64,000 bases of DNA from an uncultured Bacteroidales bacterium (GCA_902768125.1 CACXKA010000003.1:248001-312000); one strand, 5' to 3'; shown: positions 7,946 to 16,593, counted from the first letter of the stretch. Program-made: numbers and translations. Notes: a model not told the origin generated them from the letters alone.

Positions 7946-9424
7946 ATGACACTCAAAGCACTGAACGCTCGCACGGCTCCGAAGAGCCATGCACCCGAAA
8001 GAATCATCCAGTTTGGCGAGGGTAATTTCCTTCGCTGTTTTGTTGACTGGATCATCTACAACATGAATCAGAAGACCGACTTCAATTCCAGCGTGGTGGT
8101 GGTTCAACCCATCGAACACGGTATGGTGGATTGGCTCAACGGTCAGGATTGTCTCTATCACGTCAATCTGCAAGGTCGTCTGAATGGTGAGAAAGTGAAT
8201 TCGCTCACCCGCATCGACTGCATCAGTCGTGCCCTCAATCCTTACAGCCAGAATCAGGCTTTCATGGCATTGGCAGAACAGCCAGAGATTCGTTTCGTCA
8301 TCAGCAACACCACAGAAGCAGGCATCGCCTTTGATCCTGCCTGCAAGCTGACCGATACACCCGCCTCTTCTTATCCTGGCAAGTTGACCCAGTTGCTCTA
8401 TCATCGTTTTAAGACATTCAACGGAGCGGCTGATAAGGGACTCATCATCATGCCCTGTGAGTTGATTTTCCTGAACGGACACCATCTGAAGGAGTGTATT
8501 GAGCAGTACATCGAACTTTGGAAGAAGGACTTCGGTGCTGATTACGCCCCCTTCAAGGAGTGGTTCTCTAAATATAATTATGTGTGCGCCACACTTGTTG
8601 ACCGCATCGTGCCAGGTTTCCCTCGCAAGGAGATTGCTGAGATTCAGCAGAAGATTTGCTATGCCGACAACATGGTGGTGCAGGGTGAAGCTTTCCATCT
8701 CTGGGTGATTGAGAAACCTGAGAACATGGACATCGACACCCTCAAGGGAGAATTTCCTGCTGAGAAGGCGGGATTGAACGTGCTGATTGCCCCCAGCGAG
8801 AAGCCTTACCACGAAAGGAAAGTGACCCTGCTCAATGGTCCTCACACCGTGCTTTCTCCAGTTGCATACCTCAGCGGCATCAACATCGTGCGTGATGCTT
8901 GTAACGATGAGGTGGTGGGCAAATACATTCATAAGGTGCAGTTCGACGAGCTGATGCAGACACTCAACCTCCCGATGGAAGAGTTGCAGCAGTTTGCTTC
9001 CGATGTGCTGGAGCGATTCAACAACCCATACGTTGACCATCAGGTGACGAGCATCATGCTCAACAGCTTCCCCAAGTACGAGACTCGTGACCTCCCAGGC
9101 GTGAAGGTGTATCTGGAGCGCAAGGGCGAACTGCCACAAGGACTCGTGTTCGGTCTGGCGGCCATCATCACTTACTACAAGGGTGGCACTCGTGCCGATG
9201 GCGCAGTCATCGAACCCAACGATGCGCCTGAAATCATGCAGTTGCTCAAAGACCTCTGGGCAATGGGCGACACCCAGAAGGTGGCAGAGGGCGTGTTGGC
9301 TGCCGAGAACATTTGGAAGGAGAACCTCAACCAGACCGTTCCTGGTCTTACAGCCCTTGTCAAGAAAGACCTCGACCTCATTCAGGAGAAAGGAATGTAC
9401 GAAGCCGTGAAGACCATCTTGTAA
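7946..9424 (+). CDS. uxaB: Tagaturonate reductase (altronate oxidoreductase)
   Basis: The 492-residue protein belongs to the mannitol/hexuronate dehydrogenase family. ERIIQFGEGNFLRCFVDWII near the N-terminus and VVVVQPIEHG are near-identical to UxaB signatures and form part of the NAD site. The catalytic K-x-x-x-x-N-x-x-H pattern is seen in KVTLLNGPHT (about residue 292). It reduces D-tagaturonate to D-altronate in galacturonate breakdown, so it links to pectin use together with the hexuronate transporter at 49836. No uxaA or uxaC lies nearby. An unrelated full-length antisense frame exists but is a codon-composition shadow. Confidence 0.92.
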   Translation: MTLKALNARTAPKSHAPERIIQFGEGNFLRCFVDWIIYNMNQKTDFNSSVVVVQPIEHGMVDWLNGQDCLYHVNLQGRLNGEKVNSLTRIDCISRALNPYSQNQAFMALAEQPEIRFVISNTTEAGIAFDPACKLTDTPASSYPGKLTQLLYHRFKTFNGAADKGLIIMPCELIFLNGHHLKECIEQYIELWKKDFGADYAPFKEWFSKYNYVCATLVDRIVPGFPRKEIAEIQQKICYADNMVVQGEAFHLWVIEKPENMDIDTLKGEFPAEKAGLNVLIAPSEKPYHERKVTLLNGPHTVLSPVAYLSGINIVRDACNDEVVGKYIHKVQFDELMQTLNLPMEELQQFASDVLERFNNPYVDHQVTSIMLNSFPKYETRDLPGVKVYLERKGELPQGLVFGLAAIITYYKGGTRADGAVIEPNDAPEIMQLLKDLWAMGDTQKVAEGVLAAENIWKENLNQTVPGLTALVKKDLDLIQEKGMYEAVKTIL

Positions 9425-9497
9425 GGTTTCCATTCACGGAAAAAATAGAGAGTGCTTGCAATTTTTTCAGTTGCATGCACTTTTCTTTTGTTTTTCT

Positions 9498-9528
9498 TTT
9501 GTAGTCTCTTCGGTTTTCCGTACCTTTG
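9498..9528 (+). promoter_or_regulatory. Promoter for corA transcript
   Basis: TACCTTTG at 9521-9528 and TTTG at 9498-9501 are 19 bp apart. Transcription would begin near 9535, giving a leader of about 190 nt before corA. Confidence 0.7.
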
Positions 9529-9596
9529 CACACGATTTTGAAGGAAGACTTTGAAATCGCACAGAAAAAGAGAGTAATAACTAATTAAAAACAACT

Positions 9597-9638
9597 ATGG
9601 ACGATTATCCGGCGAATAGTACCAATTGCCTGGGATAA
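9597..9638 (+). CDS. Candidate 13-codon leader peptide upstream of corA
   Basis: ATG 9597 follows an A-rich stretch (aattaaaaacaact) typical of Bacteroidetes initiation sites in this window and encodes MDDYPANSTNCLG before TAA. The frame overlaps the 5' arm of the large corA leader hairpin (9614-9693), so ribosome movement over it could change that fold. Enterobacterial mgtA and corA leaders also use short peptides, some Asp- or Pro-rich, but this resemblance is only an analogy. Translation is unproven. Confidence 0.35.
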   Translation: MDDYPANSTNCLG

Positions 9639-9693
9639 GACTTACCTCTCACGCGGAGTTTGTATGAGTCTTTGCCCCGAATTTTTACTATTC
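9614..9693 (+). ncRNA. Structured 5' leader of corA (large interrupted hairpin)
   Basis: Nested complementary blocks form one long stem: GAATAGTA (9614-9621) with TACTATTC (9686-9693), AATT (9624-9627) with AATT (9680-9683), GGG (9632-9634) with CCC (9675-9677), and AAGACTTA (9637-9644) with TGAGTCTT (9665-9672, one G-T). Small internal loops separate them and a loop of about 20 nt caps the stem. There is no T run after it, so it is not a simple terminator; it ends 31 nt before the corA ATG. I do not recognise it as a known riboswitch class. Confidence 0.55.
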
Positions 9694-9724
9694 TTACATC
9701 AACAAAGCAAAGATTCAGAAAACA

Positions 9725-10651
9725 ATGCGAACATTCTGGAATTTTAACGGTGGTATCAAGCACATCGACGCTTGGGAACCCAATTGCTGGGTGCAGGTGA
9801 CATGCCCAGTGGACGACGATAGAGAGTTCTTGGAGCAGGAACTCGGTATGCCAGACTATTTCATGGACGACGTATCGGATGCTGATGAGCGTGCCCGTTA
9901 CGACATGGACGAGGGTTGGCTCATGATTATTTTGCGTATTCCCCACTTGAAGAGTGTGTCTTCTCGTAGCCCTTACACGACCATCCCTTTGGGTATTGTC
10001 ATCAAGGGCGACAAGATCATCACCATTTGTAATCAGGAGACGCGGATGATGCTCGACTTCGTGAATCACCAGATGCGTAGGGCAGAGGGCTTCACCGATG
10101 CTGCCGACCTCGTGTTCCGCATCTTCCTCAGCGCTTCTGTGTGGTACTTGAAATACCTGAAGCAGGTGAACAGTATCATTGAGAAAGCCAAGCGTGACCT
10201 CGACAAGCACATCGACAACAAGGATCTCGTGAACCTTTCCCGCCTGCAAGACTCACTCACATACTTTGGCACTTCCATCCGAGGCAACGAGTCCTTGTTG
10301 AGCAAGCTGAAGTTCCGTCTTCCTGTCGATGAACTGGACGCAGAACTCATTGAGGACGTGAACATTGAGATGAACCAGGCACGCGAAACAACTGCCATCT
10401 ACATCAACATCCTCGACTCCACGATGGACACCTATGCAAACATTATTAATAATAATATGAACATGGTGATGCGACTCCTCACGTCGCTCAACATGATCAT
10501 CCTCTTCCCAACCTTCATCACCTCGATGTTTGGCATGAACCTCATCAACGGCATGGAACACTGGAAAATGGGATTCCCCATCGCCATCATCGCCTGCGTG
10601 GTGTGCACGGCTGTCTCCCTCTGGTGGTTCAGACGGAAGAAATGGTTGTAG
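9725..10651 (+). CDS. corA: CorA-family magnesium/divalent metal transporter
   Basis: The 308-residue protein has the CorA layout: a soluble N-terminal alpha/beta domain, a long helical stalk (about residues 140-240) and two C-terminal membrane segments. The signature GMN is at residues 270-272 (SMFGMNLINGMEHWKMGFP), between TM1 (MNMVMRLLTSLNMIILFPTFITS) and TM2. The tail is basic (RRKKWL). It forms a pentameric Mg2+ (or Co2+/Ni2+/Zn2+) channel in the inner membrane. It is monocistronic, with a promoter about 200 nt upstream, a structured leader and a terminator. Confidence 0.93.
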   Translation: MRTFWNFNGGIKHIDAWEPNCWVQVTCPVDDDREFLEQELGMPDYFMDDVSDADERARYDMDEGWLMIILRIPHLKSVSSRSPYTTIPLGIVIKGDKIITICNQETRMMLDFVNHQMRRAEGFTDAADLVFRIFLSASVWYLKYLKQVNSIIEKAKRDLDKHIDNKDLVNLSRLQDSLTYFGTSIRGNESLLSKLKFRLPVDELDAELIEDVNIEMNQARETTAIYINILDSTMDTYANIINNNMNMVMRLLTSLNMIILFPTFITSMFGMNLINGMEHWKMGFPIAIIACVVCTAVSLWWFRRKKWL

Positions 10652-10681
10652 GAGAAATGAGTGGATAAGACTGAAAATGCA

Positions 10682-10729
10682 ATATGGACGTACCAATTCC
10701 GAATGGATGCGTCCATTTTTATTTTTTTT
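10682..10729 (+). terminator. Terminator after corA
   Basis: ATGGACG and CGTCCAT pair, with further pairing inside the loop, and a long T-rich tail follows. Confidence 0.75.
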
Positions 10730-10775
10730 GTAAACAAAAAGAGATGAAGATGCCGTTCGTTTTACGAATTATTAG

Positions 10776-10783
10776 TATCTTTG
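10776..10783 (+). promoter_or_regulatory. -7 element of the serC-serA promoter
   Basis: TATCTTTG matches TAnnTTTG. No clear TTTG is found at the -33 position. It shows that serC starts at 10850 and not at the in-frame upstream codon at 10781. Confidence 0.55.
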
Positions 10784-10849
10784 CAAACGATTTGGAAATT
10801 TGGTAAAAAGAAGGAAACATCATTATATCTTAATAATCACAAACTAACA

Positions 10850-11917
10850 ATGAAAAAGTACAATTTCAATGCAGGACCTTCTATCCTTCCTCGTGAGGTG
10901 ATTGAGCAGACTGCACAGGCTTGTCTTGATTTCAATGGTTCAGGACTCTCTCTCATGGAGATTAGCCACCGCGCAAAGGATTTTCAGCCAGTAGTTGATG
11001 AGGCAGTAGCTCTCTTCAAGGAACTTCTCAACATTCCAGAGGGTTACTCCGTGCTCTTCCTCGGTGGTGGTGCAAGCCTCGAATTCTGCATGGTTCCTTA
11101 CAACTTCCTCGAGAAGAAGGCTGCCTATCTGAACACTGGTGTTTGGGCTACCAAGGCACAGAAGGAAGCAAAGGCATTTGGTGAAGTGGTGGAAGTCGCA
11201 TCTTCTGCTGACAAGAACTTCACTTACATCCCACGCAACTTTGAGATTCCTGCTGATGCGGACTACCTCCACATCACGACCAACAACACCATCTATGGTA
11301 CGGAACTTCGCGAAGACATCGACTCTCCAATCCCAGTGATTGCCGACATGTCTTCTGATATCTTCAGCCGTCCTGTTGATGTGAGCAAGTACGCGCTCAT
11401 CTATGGTGGTGCTCAGAAGAACCTCGCCATGGCAGGTCTCACTTTTGTGATCGTGAAGGACGATGCGCTGGGTAAGGTTTCTCGCCACATCCCAACAATG
11501 CTCGACTACCGCACTCACGTGAAGAAGGGTTCTATGTTCAACACTCCTCCAGTGGTGCCAATCTACTCCGCATTGATGAATCTCCGCTACATGAAGGCTC
11601 ATGGTGGTGTTGAGGCTATGCAGAAGTTGGCAGAGCAGCGTGCTGAGATTCTCTATGCAGAAATCGACCGCAACAAGCTCTTCGTCGGCACAGCAGAGAA
11701 GGACAGCCGTTCACTCATGAACATCACTTTCGTTCTGAAGCCAGAGTATCAGGATTTGCAGGACGAGTTCCTCAAGTTCGCTACCAGCCAGGGCATGGTC
11801 GGCGTGAAGGGTCACCGCGACGTAGGTGGTTTCCGTGCATCTTGCTACAACGCCATGAGCGTGGAAGGTGTTCAGGCGCTCGTGAAGTGCATGCAGGAAT
11901 TTGAAGCTCAACACTAA
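10850..11917 (+). CDS. serC: Phosphoserine aminotransferase
   Basis: The 355-residue PLP enzyme converts 3-phosphohydroxypyruvate and glutamate to phosphoserine, the second step of serine synthesis; it also acts in pyridoxine synthesis. The N-terminus [12 protein letters not shown] is diagnostic, the phosphate-binding loop is LGGGASLEF (about residue 75), and the PLP lysine is Lys190 in [13 protein letters not shown]. The C-terminus [19 protein letters not shown] binds substrate phosphate. ATG 10850 was chosen because the frame upstream runs into the promoter. serA follows 14 nt later, so the two form an operon. Confidence 0.96.
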   Translation: MKKYNFNAGPSILPREVIEQTAQACLDFNGSGLSLMEISHRAKDFQPVVDEAVALFKELLNIPEGYSVLFLGGGASLEFCMVPYNFLEKKAAYLNTGVWATKAQKEAKAFGEVVEVASSADKNFTYIPRNFEIPADADYLHITTNNTIYGTELREDIDSPIPVIADMSSDIFSRPVDVSKYALIYGGAQKNLAMAGLTFVIVKDDALGKVSRHIPTMLDYRTHVKKGSMFNTPPVVPIYSALMNLRYMKAHGGVEAMQKLAEQRAEILYAEIDRNKLFVGTAEKDSRSLMNITFVLKPEYQDLQDEFLKFATSQGMVGVKGHRDVGGFRASCYNAMSVEGVQALVKCMQEFEAQH

Positions 11918-11931
11918 TTGAAAAAATAATT

Positions 11932-12852
11932 ATGGCAAAAGTTTTAATTGCAACAGAGAAGCCATTTGCTGCTCCTGCCGTTGCTGGTATCAAAGAAATC
12001 ATCGAAGGTGCAGGTTTCGAGCTTGCTCTTCTGGAAAAATACACAGAGAAGGCACAGTTGTTGTCTGCTGTAGCTGACGTGGATGCCATCATCATCCGTT
12101 CCGACAAAATCGATGCTGAAGTGCTCGACGCTGCCAAGAACCTCAAAATTGTGGTTCGTGCAGGTGCTGGTTACGACAATGTGGACCTCGAGGCTGCCAC
12201 TGCTCACAAGGTGGTTGTCATGAACACTCCTGGTCAGAACGCCAATGCAGTGGCTGAGCTCGTGCTTGGTTTGCTTGTGTTCACTGTTCGTAACTTTTAC
12301 AACGGCAAGGCTGGTTCTGAGTTGATGGGTAAGAAACTGGGTATCCTCGCTTTCGGTAACGTGGGTCGCAACGTGGCTCGTATTGCCAAGGGCTTCGGAA
12401 TGGAAGTTTCTGCTTACGACGCTTACTGCCCAGCAGAGGCTATAGAGGCAGCTGGTGTTCACGCCGCAGCATCTCAGGCTGAACTCTTCGAGACTTGCGA
12501 CATCGTGTCTCTCCATATCCCAGCAACCGCTGAGACCAAGCAGAGTATCAACAAAGCACTCGTGGGTAGCATGAAGAAGGGTGGTATTCTCATCAACACA
12601 GCCCGCAAGGAAGTCATCAACGAGCCTGAGCTCATCGAGCTTCTTGCAGAGCGTACCGACCTCAAGTACATCACCGACATCAAACCAGATGCTGATGCAG
12701 AGTTCGCCAAGTTCGAGGGTCGCTACTTCTCAACTCCTAAGAAGATGGGTGCCCAGACTGCTGAGGCAAACACCAACGCAGGTCTTGCTGCAGCCAACCA
12801 GATTGTTGGTTACATCAAGGACGGCATCACAAAGTTCCAGGTGAACAAATAA
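11932..12852 (+). CDS. serA: D-3-phosphoglycerate dehydrogenase, short form
   Basis: The 306-residue NAD enzyme oxidises 3-phosphoglycerate, the first step of serine synthesis. It has VVRAGAGYDNVDLEAA, the Rossmann motif GILAFGNVGRNVA (about 141-153) and the catalytic Arg in LINTARKEVINEPEL. It lacks the ACT and intervening domains, so feedback inhibition by serine is not expected. The usual catalytic His of the PHIGAST motif is replaced: the sequence reads TPKKMGAQT, with Lys270/Lys271. This matches the lysine-type short PGDHs (type IIIK, as in Entamoeba and many Bacteroidetes). Second gene of the serC-serA operon. Confidence 0.93.
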   Translation: MAKVLIATEKPFAAPAVAGIKEIIEGAGFELALLEKYTEKAQLLSAVADVDAIIIRSDKIDAEVLDAAKNLKIVVRAGAGYDNVDLEAATAHKVVVMNTPGQNANAVAELVLGLLVFTVRNFYNGKAGSELMGKKLGILAFGNVGRNVARIAKGFGMEVSAYDAYCPAEAIEAAGVHAAASQAELFETCDIVSLHIPATAETKQSINKALVGSMKKGGILINTARKEVINEPELIELLAERTDLKYITDIKPDADAEFAKFEGRYFSTPKKMGAQTAEANTNAGLAAANQIVGYIKDGITKFQVNK

Positions 12853-12876
12853 ATTCCATCTATAAACACACAAAGC

Positions 12877-12914
12877 AAAGGGTCACACACCGAATGGCGT
12901 TGTGACCCTTTTTC
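12877..12914 (+). terminator. Terminator after serA
   Basis: The perfect arms AAAGGGTCACA and TGTGACCCTTT enclose a short loop and a T run follows. Confidence 0.85.
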
Positions 12915-12965
12915 GTGCTTGTTGAAAACCGCTTGTGATTATTTCTTGGTCAGTCGATTGAGCGT

Positions 12966-13072
12966 GGACTTTTCCCTGAAAGTCTAGGATTTTTGGTGAA
13001 AAGTCTTAAGACTTCTTTCTCATCGAGCGTGGACTTTTGCACGAAAGTCTTGGATTTTCTACTAAAAGTCCA
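12966..13072. repeat. Tandem 21-23 bp hairpin-forming units
   Basis: Four near-copies start GGACTTTT or GGATTTTT and end AAAGTC (12966, 12987, 13031, 13052), with a divergent 23-bp unit at 13008. Each unit is itself an inverted repeat (GACTTT near one end, AAAGTC near the other). No coding function is credible here. Confidence 0.65.
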
Positions 13073-13082
13073 TACCCAGTTG

Positions 13083-13170
13083 CTCAATCGGACGTGTTCA
13101 ATCGTTCAATCGGACGTGTTCAATCGTTCAATTGGACGTGTTCAATCGTTCAATTGGACGTGTTCGCTTG
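13083..13170. repeat. Four exact-period 22-bp tandem units
   Basis: Units start at 13083, 13105, 13127 and 13149 with core TTCAATYGGACGTGTTCAAT and differ at only a few positions, the last being degraded at its end. There are no variable spacers, so it is not a CRISPR array. It directly follows the 21-bp hairpin units. Confidence 0.85.
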
Positions 13171-13226
13171 TCAACTAAAGAATTGTGGCCGACATCGTTG
13201 TATTCCAACTTTTTCCACATCAATAT

Positions 13227-13260
13227 GGGCTATTCGTTTTCTTGCGAAAATGAATAGCCC
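13227..13260. repeat. Palindromic element, copy 1
   Basis: GGGCTATTC and GAATAGCCC flank TTTTC-TTGC-GAAAA, giving a stem of about 15 bp with a 4-nt loop. A diverged copy lies at 20658-20690. It could be a small dispersed repeat or a terminator for either strand. Confidence 0.6.
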
Positions 13261-13294
13261 CAACTAACCCGAAATATATGTGGTCGTAAGCGAA

Positions 13295-13330
13295 GAATCG
13301 CCGTGTGTGGATGGACACATACGGCGATTC
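13295..13330 (-). terminator. Hairpin downstream of CotH gene 1
   Basis: GAATCGCCGTGTGT and ACACATACGGCGATTC pair with one mismatch. On the minus strand it lies just past the stop at 13339; the following sequence is only moderately T-rich. Confidence 0.6.
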
Positions 13331-13338
13331 ACTTGCTC

Positions 13339-16300
13339 TTATCTGACGGAGAACTTGAAGCTGGTCTTGCTGCCGTTTGCTCCCTTCACGCTGGCGATGT
13401 AGATGCCTGCTGGAAGGTCGCTTGTGGATACCGTGGCGGTGCCGCTGGTGAGGTCGATGGTGAACTGCTGCTGTTGCAGACCTGCGATTGAGTAGATGTC
13501 AAGTGTGGCTGTGGTTGCCTCGCCCTGGATGATGAGCTGTGTGCCAGCCAGACGGATGCTGATCTGGTCTTCGTTCCTTGCCAGGATTGGTGCGATGTCA
13601 TCAGGCTCCTCGACAATGATGCCTGTGTCCTTGCCAATGTATTTGTCGTAGGTGTGGAGGGAGTTGGTCTGACCGATGGTTGGACGGTTCATGATGTAGA
13701 AGTTGTTGCCGCCATCAGGATAGCGTCCCACGGTCTGGTCGCCCTTGTGTGGCTGATAGACGATGTGGTCAGCAAAGTACTTGAGGGATGGATGTGCCTC
13801 GAAGTATGCCTGGTTGTTGGCGATGAATTCGTCTGACCATGTGAGGACGACTTCCATGTTCTTGTCTTCGCCGTTGTTGAGCTTGAAGTCGGAGTGGAGG
13901 TTGGAGAAGTAGATGCCTTCGCGAACCACGCCGAGTGGGGTGTTGGTGAAGACGAGATCCTTTGAGTTGAGCTTGTCGCACCAGATGATGAGCTTGCCGC
14001 CTGGCTTGATGACGGTCTGCACTTCTGGGTTGCCTGCAGGAATCTGATACTTGTATGGCTTCTCAGGGTTGTCGCTCAGGTAGAGACCTGCCACGTTGAG
14101 GGTCACGTCGGTGGGGTTGTACAGCTCAATCCAGTCGTTCTTCTTGTAGTGCTCGTTCACGTAGATGGTGTTGGCTGCACTCACCTCGTTGATGCGGATT
14201 GGAGTGTATGGGGCTGCCTCGCGGTTGGCGATGATTTCTTCGTCGGCGATTGGCTCGAACCATGCTGTGATGGTGGTGTTGCTGGTGGTGGTGACGACGT
14301 CCTTGAGGTCAATCGTTGATTTACTCCTGTTCTTCAACGTTGAGCTGGTTCCAATCTTCCAGCCTTTTAACTCATAGCCAGCAGGAGCGGTTGCAGAGAT
14401 GACTGCTGGTGCGAACACGGTGCCCACGAGCTTGCCAGTGGGAATGGTCACGTCGTTGAGCTTCAGCACAGCCTTGTCGAGATTGCTCTGGATGGTGACG
14501 TTGTAGCTCTTGTCGAGATTGAAGAAGTTCTTCAGCGCGTTCATGCGGGTGGTGCGCTTTGACTTGTTGGTGATGTCGTCGAGCAAGTCGTTGCCTGAGA
14601 TGCTGTTGCCGGCAGCGTTGTGCTTCTCCTTTGCCGTCCAAGGGTTCAGACCGTCGAGCGCCAGTGCTGCCTCGCTGTAGGCTGCCATGCTTTTGATGAT
14701 CTCGGTGGAGCGGTCGATGTCGAAGATACTGCCGTTGATAACGCAATAGGTGTCGATGAAGTTCTGCTTGAATTCAGCACGGGTGAAGAGGTTGGAGAGC
14801 AGGTCGGTGAGGGAGGTCTCGTCGAACCAGCCGCCGCCTCCCCAGCCTCCCCAGCCTCCCCAGCCTCCACCGCCTTGGTTCTGGCTGCCTTTGTTGGCGT
14901 TGAATTTGCTGAAGAGGTCGGTGCGCTTGAAGGCTTCATCCACGTCGAAGAAGACGAAGTGGAACTTGCCGTCGTTGCGGTCACGGAACAGCTTGGTGTT
15001 GTTGTTGTTGGTCACCCAGTCCTCCGAACCCACGTACAGCTGTGTGGCGAAGTAGTTGCACACCTCGTCGATGTCGCAGAGGTCGCAGATCTGATTCCAG
15101 ATGTCGTCGTCGGTGGGATTGGATGAGAGGTCGTTGCAGAGGGATGTCCACTTCCTGTATGTGGTGTCATCACCAGCCTTCACGTTATAACCACCGCTGT
15201 ACTCCATCTGGTCAATTTCGTCTTTGTCGATGCCATAGTTGGCATAGGCGTAGTTCTTGTTGGAGGTCTCACGGAGATTGTACATGAACTTGTACTGACC
15301 GTTGATGAACACGTGGGTTGGCTGATAAGCCTGACAGTCAATATAGAATCCGCTGCTTGAGAGTATCTCATGGATGGCTGCATCCACGATGCGGCATTCG
15401 CAGTCGTTACCACCGTTGCGCACGACGATGGCCTTGTTCTTGGTGTAGGGCTTCTGAGTGAAGATAGGGTAGGAGAAGTAGTTTTTCTCCTCGCCATATA
15501 ACTTCCCGGCTTTCAGCTTGAAGGATGGGGAAGGACCGAAGTGACGGCTCCATCCACCGCTCACCTCAAGGTCAACTCCCTGGTTGAGCGCCACACAATA
15601 TTCCTTGTCTTTGTTGGGCACAATCAGCTCGAAGTTGACGGGACGTTCCCATCCACGGTTCTTGTTGCTCTTGGGACCTCCATTGGGACCACGTCCTGTG
15701 ATACCGTTGGTGCCGTCAACGAGAACGCCAATCTTGTCGCCATAGACATTGTCAGAAGCTGTGACGACCGATACGATAGGGAGGTAATAGCTGCTGGAGT
15801 TATAGATATAAGAATGTGTGGCTACGTCGCTGGGGAGGAAGCCATCCTTGTAAAGACGGAAACGGTAAACGTAGTTCTTCTTGTTGCCGATGCTGAACAC
15901 GCCGTCCTCGCTGGTTGAGCCGTTGTCGAGGTCTGGCACAGAGCCATCGGTCGTATAGCGGAGGGTGGCTCCTTCAGGAATGGTGACGCGGATGTCGAAG
16001 CCTGTGGAGTAAACAGTTCCTGTCTTGTCAACCACTGGCGTCTCCAATTGCTCTTCGGCAAAGATGCTGCCGGCATTCGTCTTGCCCTGGGTGGGCGTGT
16101 AGGTGTAGCCCCATTCGTCACCCCCGTCGGTCTTGCGGGCATAGCTGCAACGTGCAATGGCCTTTGGACAGATCTGTTTGATGATGAGCTTGCCGTTCTT
16201 GTCGGAAATATAAAGCGTATCGGCTTCTGGGTCAATCTTGAAATCAATCTGATTCTTGGCTTTGTCGCTATATTCGCTGCCTGTGTCGTAGTGGTCAAAC

Positions 16301-16593
16301 CACAAGGTCTTGAATCCCTTGGCAGGCACGGAGCCGTTTCCGCTGGGAATCTGTACCAATTTGAGGTTGTTTTTGTCCCAACTGATGTACATGCCGTTCA
16401 GGCTGATTGCGGAACTGGTTGGATTGTAGAGTTCTATCCATCCACCATAATTGTAAGATGGATCGAGCATCATGTCGATGTTTCTCGCCATGATCTCATT
16501 GACGACAAGATTAGTGGTACTGGTACTTTGCGCATTAACAACTTGGAAGCATGACAATACTGCCAATGCTACCAAACTTATTTTTCTCTTCAT
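13339..16593 (-). CDS. Secreted CotH-kinase / lamin-tail-domain protein with T9SS tail (CotH 1)
   Basis: The 1084-residue protein has a signal peptide (about 1-21), a lamin-tail domain (about 28-140, VVNEIMARNIDMML), a chitobiase-like beta domain (about 180-260, ATLRYTTDGSVPD), then a CotH kinase domain (about 310-640), a second lamin-tail domain (about 800-920, RINEVSAANTIYVNE) and a C-terminal T9SS sorting domain (DIYSIAGLQ...LPAGIYIASVKG). Kinase residues look intact: Asp525 in EDWVTNNNN and Asp550/Asp552 in FFDVDEAF, plus VVRNGGND and YNLRET. CotH of Bacillus phosphorylates spore-coat proteins on serine; here the protein should act outside the cell on an unknown target. A paralogue lies at 22005. 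A Gly-Trp minisatellite follows the DVD motif. Confidence 0.88.
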   Translation of the reverse strand: MKRKISLVALAVLSCFQVVNAQSTSTTNLVVNEIMARNIDMMLDPSYNYGGWIELYNPTSSAISLNGMYISWDKNNLKLVQIPSGNGSVPAKGFKTLWFDHYDTGSEYSDKAKNQIDFKIDPEADTLYISDKNGKLIIKQICPKAIARCSYARKTDGGDEWGYTYTPTQGKTNAGSIFAEEQLETPVVDKTGTVYSTGFDIRVTIPEGATLRYTTDGSVPDLDNGSTSEDGVFSIGNKKNYVYRFRLYKDGFLPSDVATHSYIYNSSSYYLPIVSVVTASDNVYGDKIGVLVDGTNGITGRGPNGGPKSNKNRGWERPVNFELIVPNKDKEYCVALNQGVDLEVSGGWSRHFGPSPSFKLKAGKLYGEEKNYFSYPIFTQKPYTKNKAIVVRNGGNDCECRIVDAAIHEILSSSGFYIDCQAYQPTHVFINGQYKFMYNLRETSNKNYAYANYGIDKDEIDQMEYSGGYNVKAGDDTTYRKWTSLCNDLSSNPTDDDIWNQICDLCDIDEVCNYFATQLYVGSEDWVTNNNNTKLFRDRNDGKFHFVFFDVDEAFKRTDLFSKFNANKGSQNQGGGGWGGWGGWGGGGWFDETSLTDLLSNLFTRAEFKQNFIDTYCVINGSIFDIDRSTEIIKSMAAYSEAALALDGLNPWTAKEKHNAAGNSISGNDLLDDITNKSKRTTRMNALKNFFNLDKSYNVTIQSNLDKAVLKLNDVTIPTGKLVGTVFAPAVISATAPAGYELKGWKIGTSSTLKNRSKSTIDLKDVVTTTSNTTITAWFEPIADEEIIANREAAPYTPIRINEVSAANTIYVNEHYKKNDWIELYNPTDVTLNVAGLYLSDNPEKPYKYQIPAGNPEVQTVIKPGGKLIIWCDKLNSKDLVFTNTPLGVVREGIYFSNLHSDFKLNNGEDKNMEVVLTWSDEFIANNQAYFEAHPSLKYFADHIVYQPHKGDQTVGRYPDGGNNFYIMNRPTIGQTNSLHTYDKYIGKDTGIIVEEPDDIAPILARNEDQISIRLAGTQLIIQGEATTATLDIYSIAGLQQQQFTIDLTSGTATVSTSDLPAGIYIASVKGANGSKTSFKFSVR
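14824..14876 (-). repeat. In-frame 9-bp minisatellite coding Gly-Gly-Trp repeats
   Basis: Tandem copies of a 9-bp unit (plus strand CCAGCCTCC) encode GGGGWGGWGGWGGGGW inside CotH 1, about 25 residues after the DxD metal-binding motif. Unit gain or loss would keep the frame. The paralogue at 22005 lacks it. Confidence 0.8.

Noticed and set aside
7937-9433. A 498-codon open frame antisense to the whole of uxaB
   Set aside because: It covers the real gene exactly, has no recognisable protein features, and arises from codon composition of the sense gene. The same holds for long antisense frames over the GH43, serC, rlmD and guaA genes.
9664-9747. A 27-codon frame overlapping the corA start
   Set aside because: It lacks an A-rich start context and crosses into corA out of frame; most likely chance.
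10781-10849. N-terminal extension of serC
   Set aside because: The extra codons overlap the -7 promoter element, and SerC proteins start at the KKYNFNAGP motif.
13083-13170. CRISPR array
   Set aside because: Units abut each other directly with no spacers, and no cas gene is in the window.
12993-13267. Two short rightward frames in the serA-CotH spacer
   Set aside because: They are produced by the 22-bp tandem units, have no start context, and no protein-like composition.
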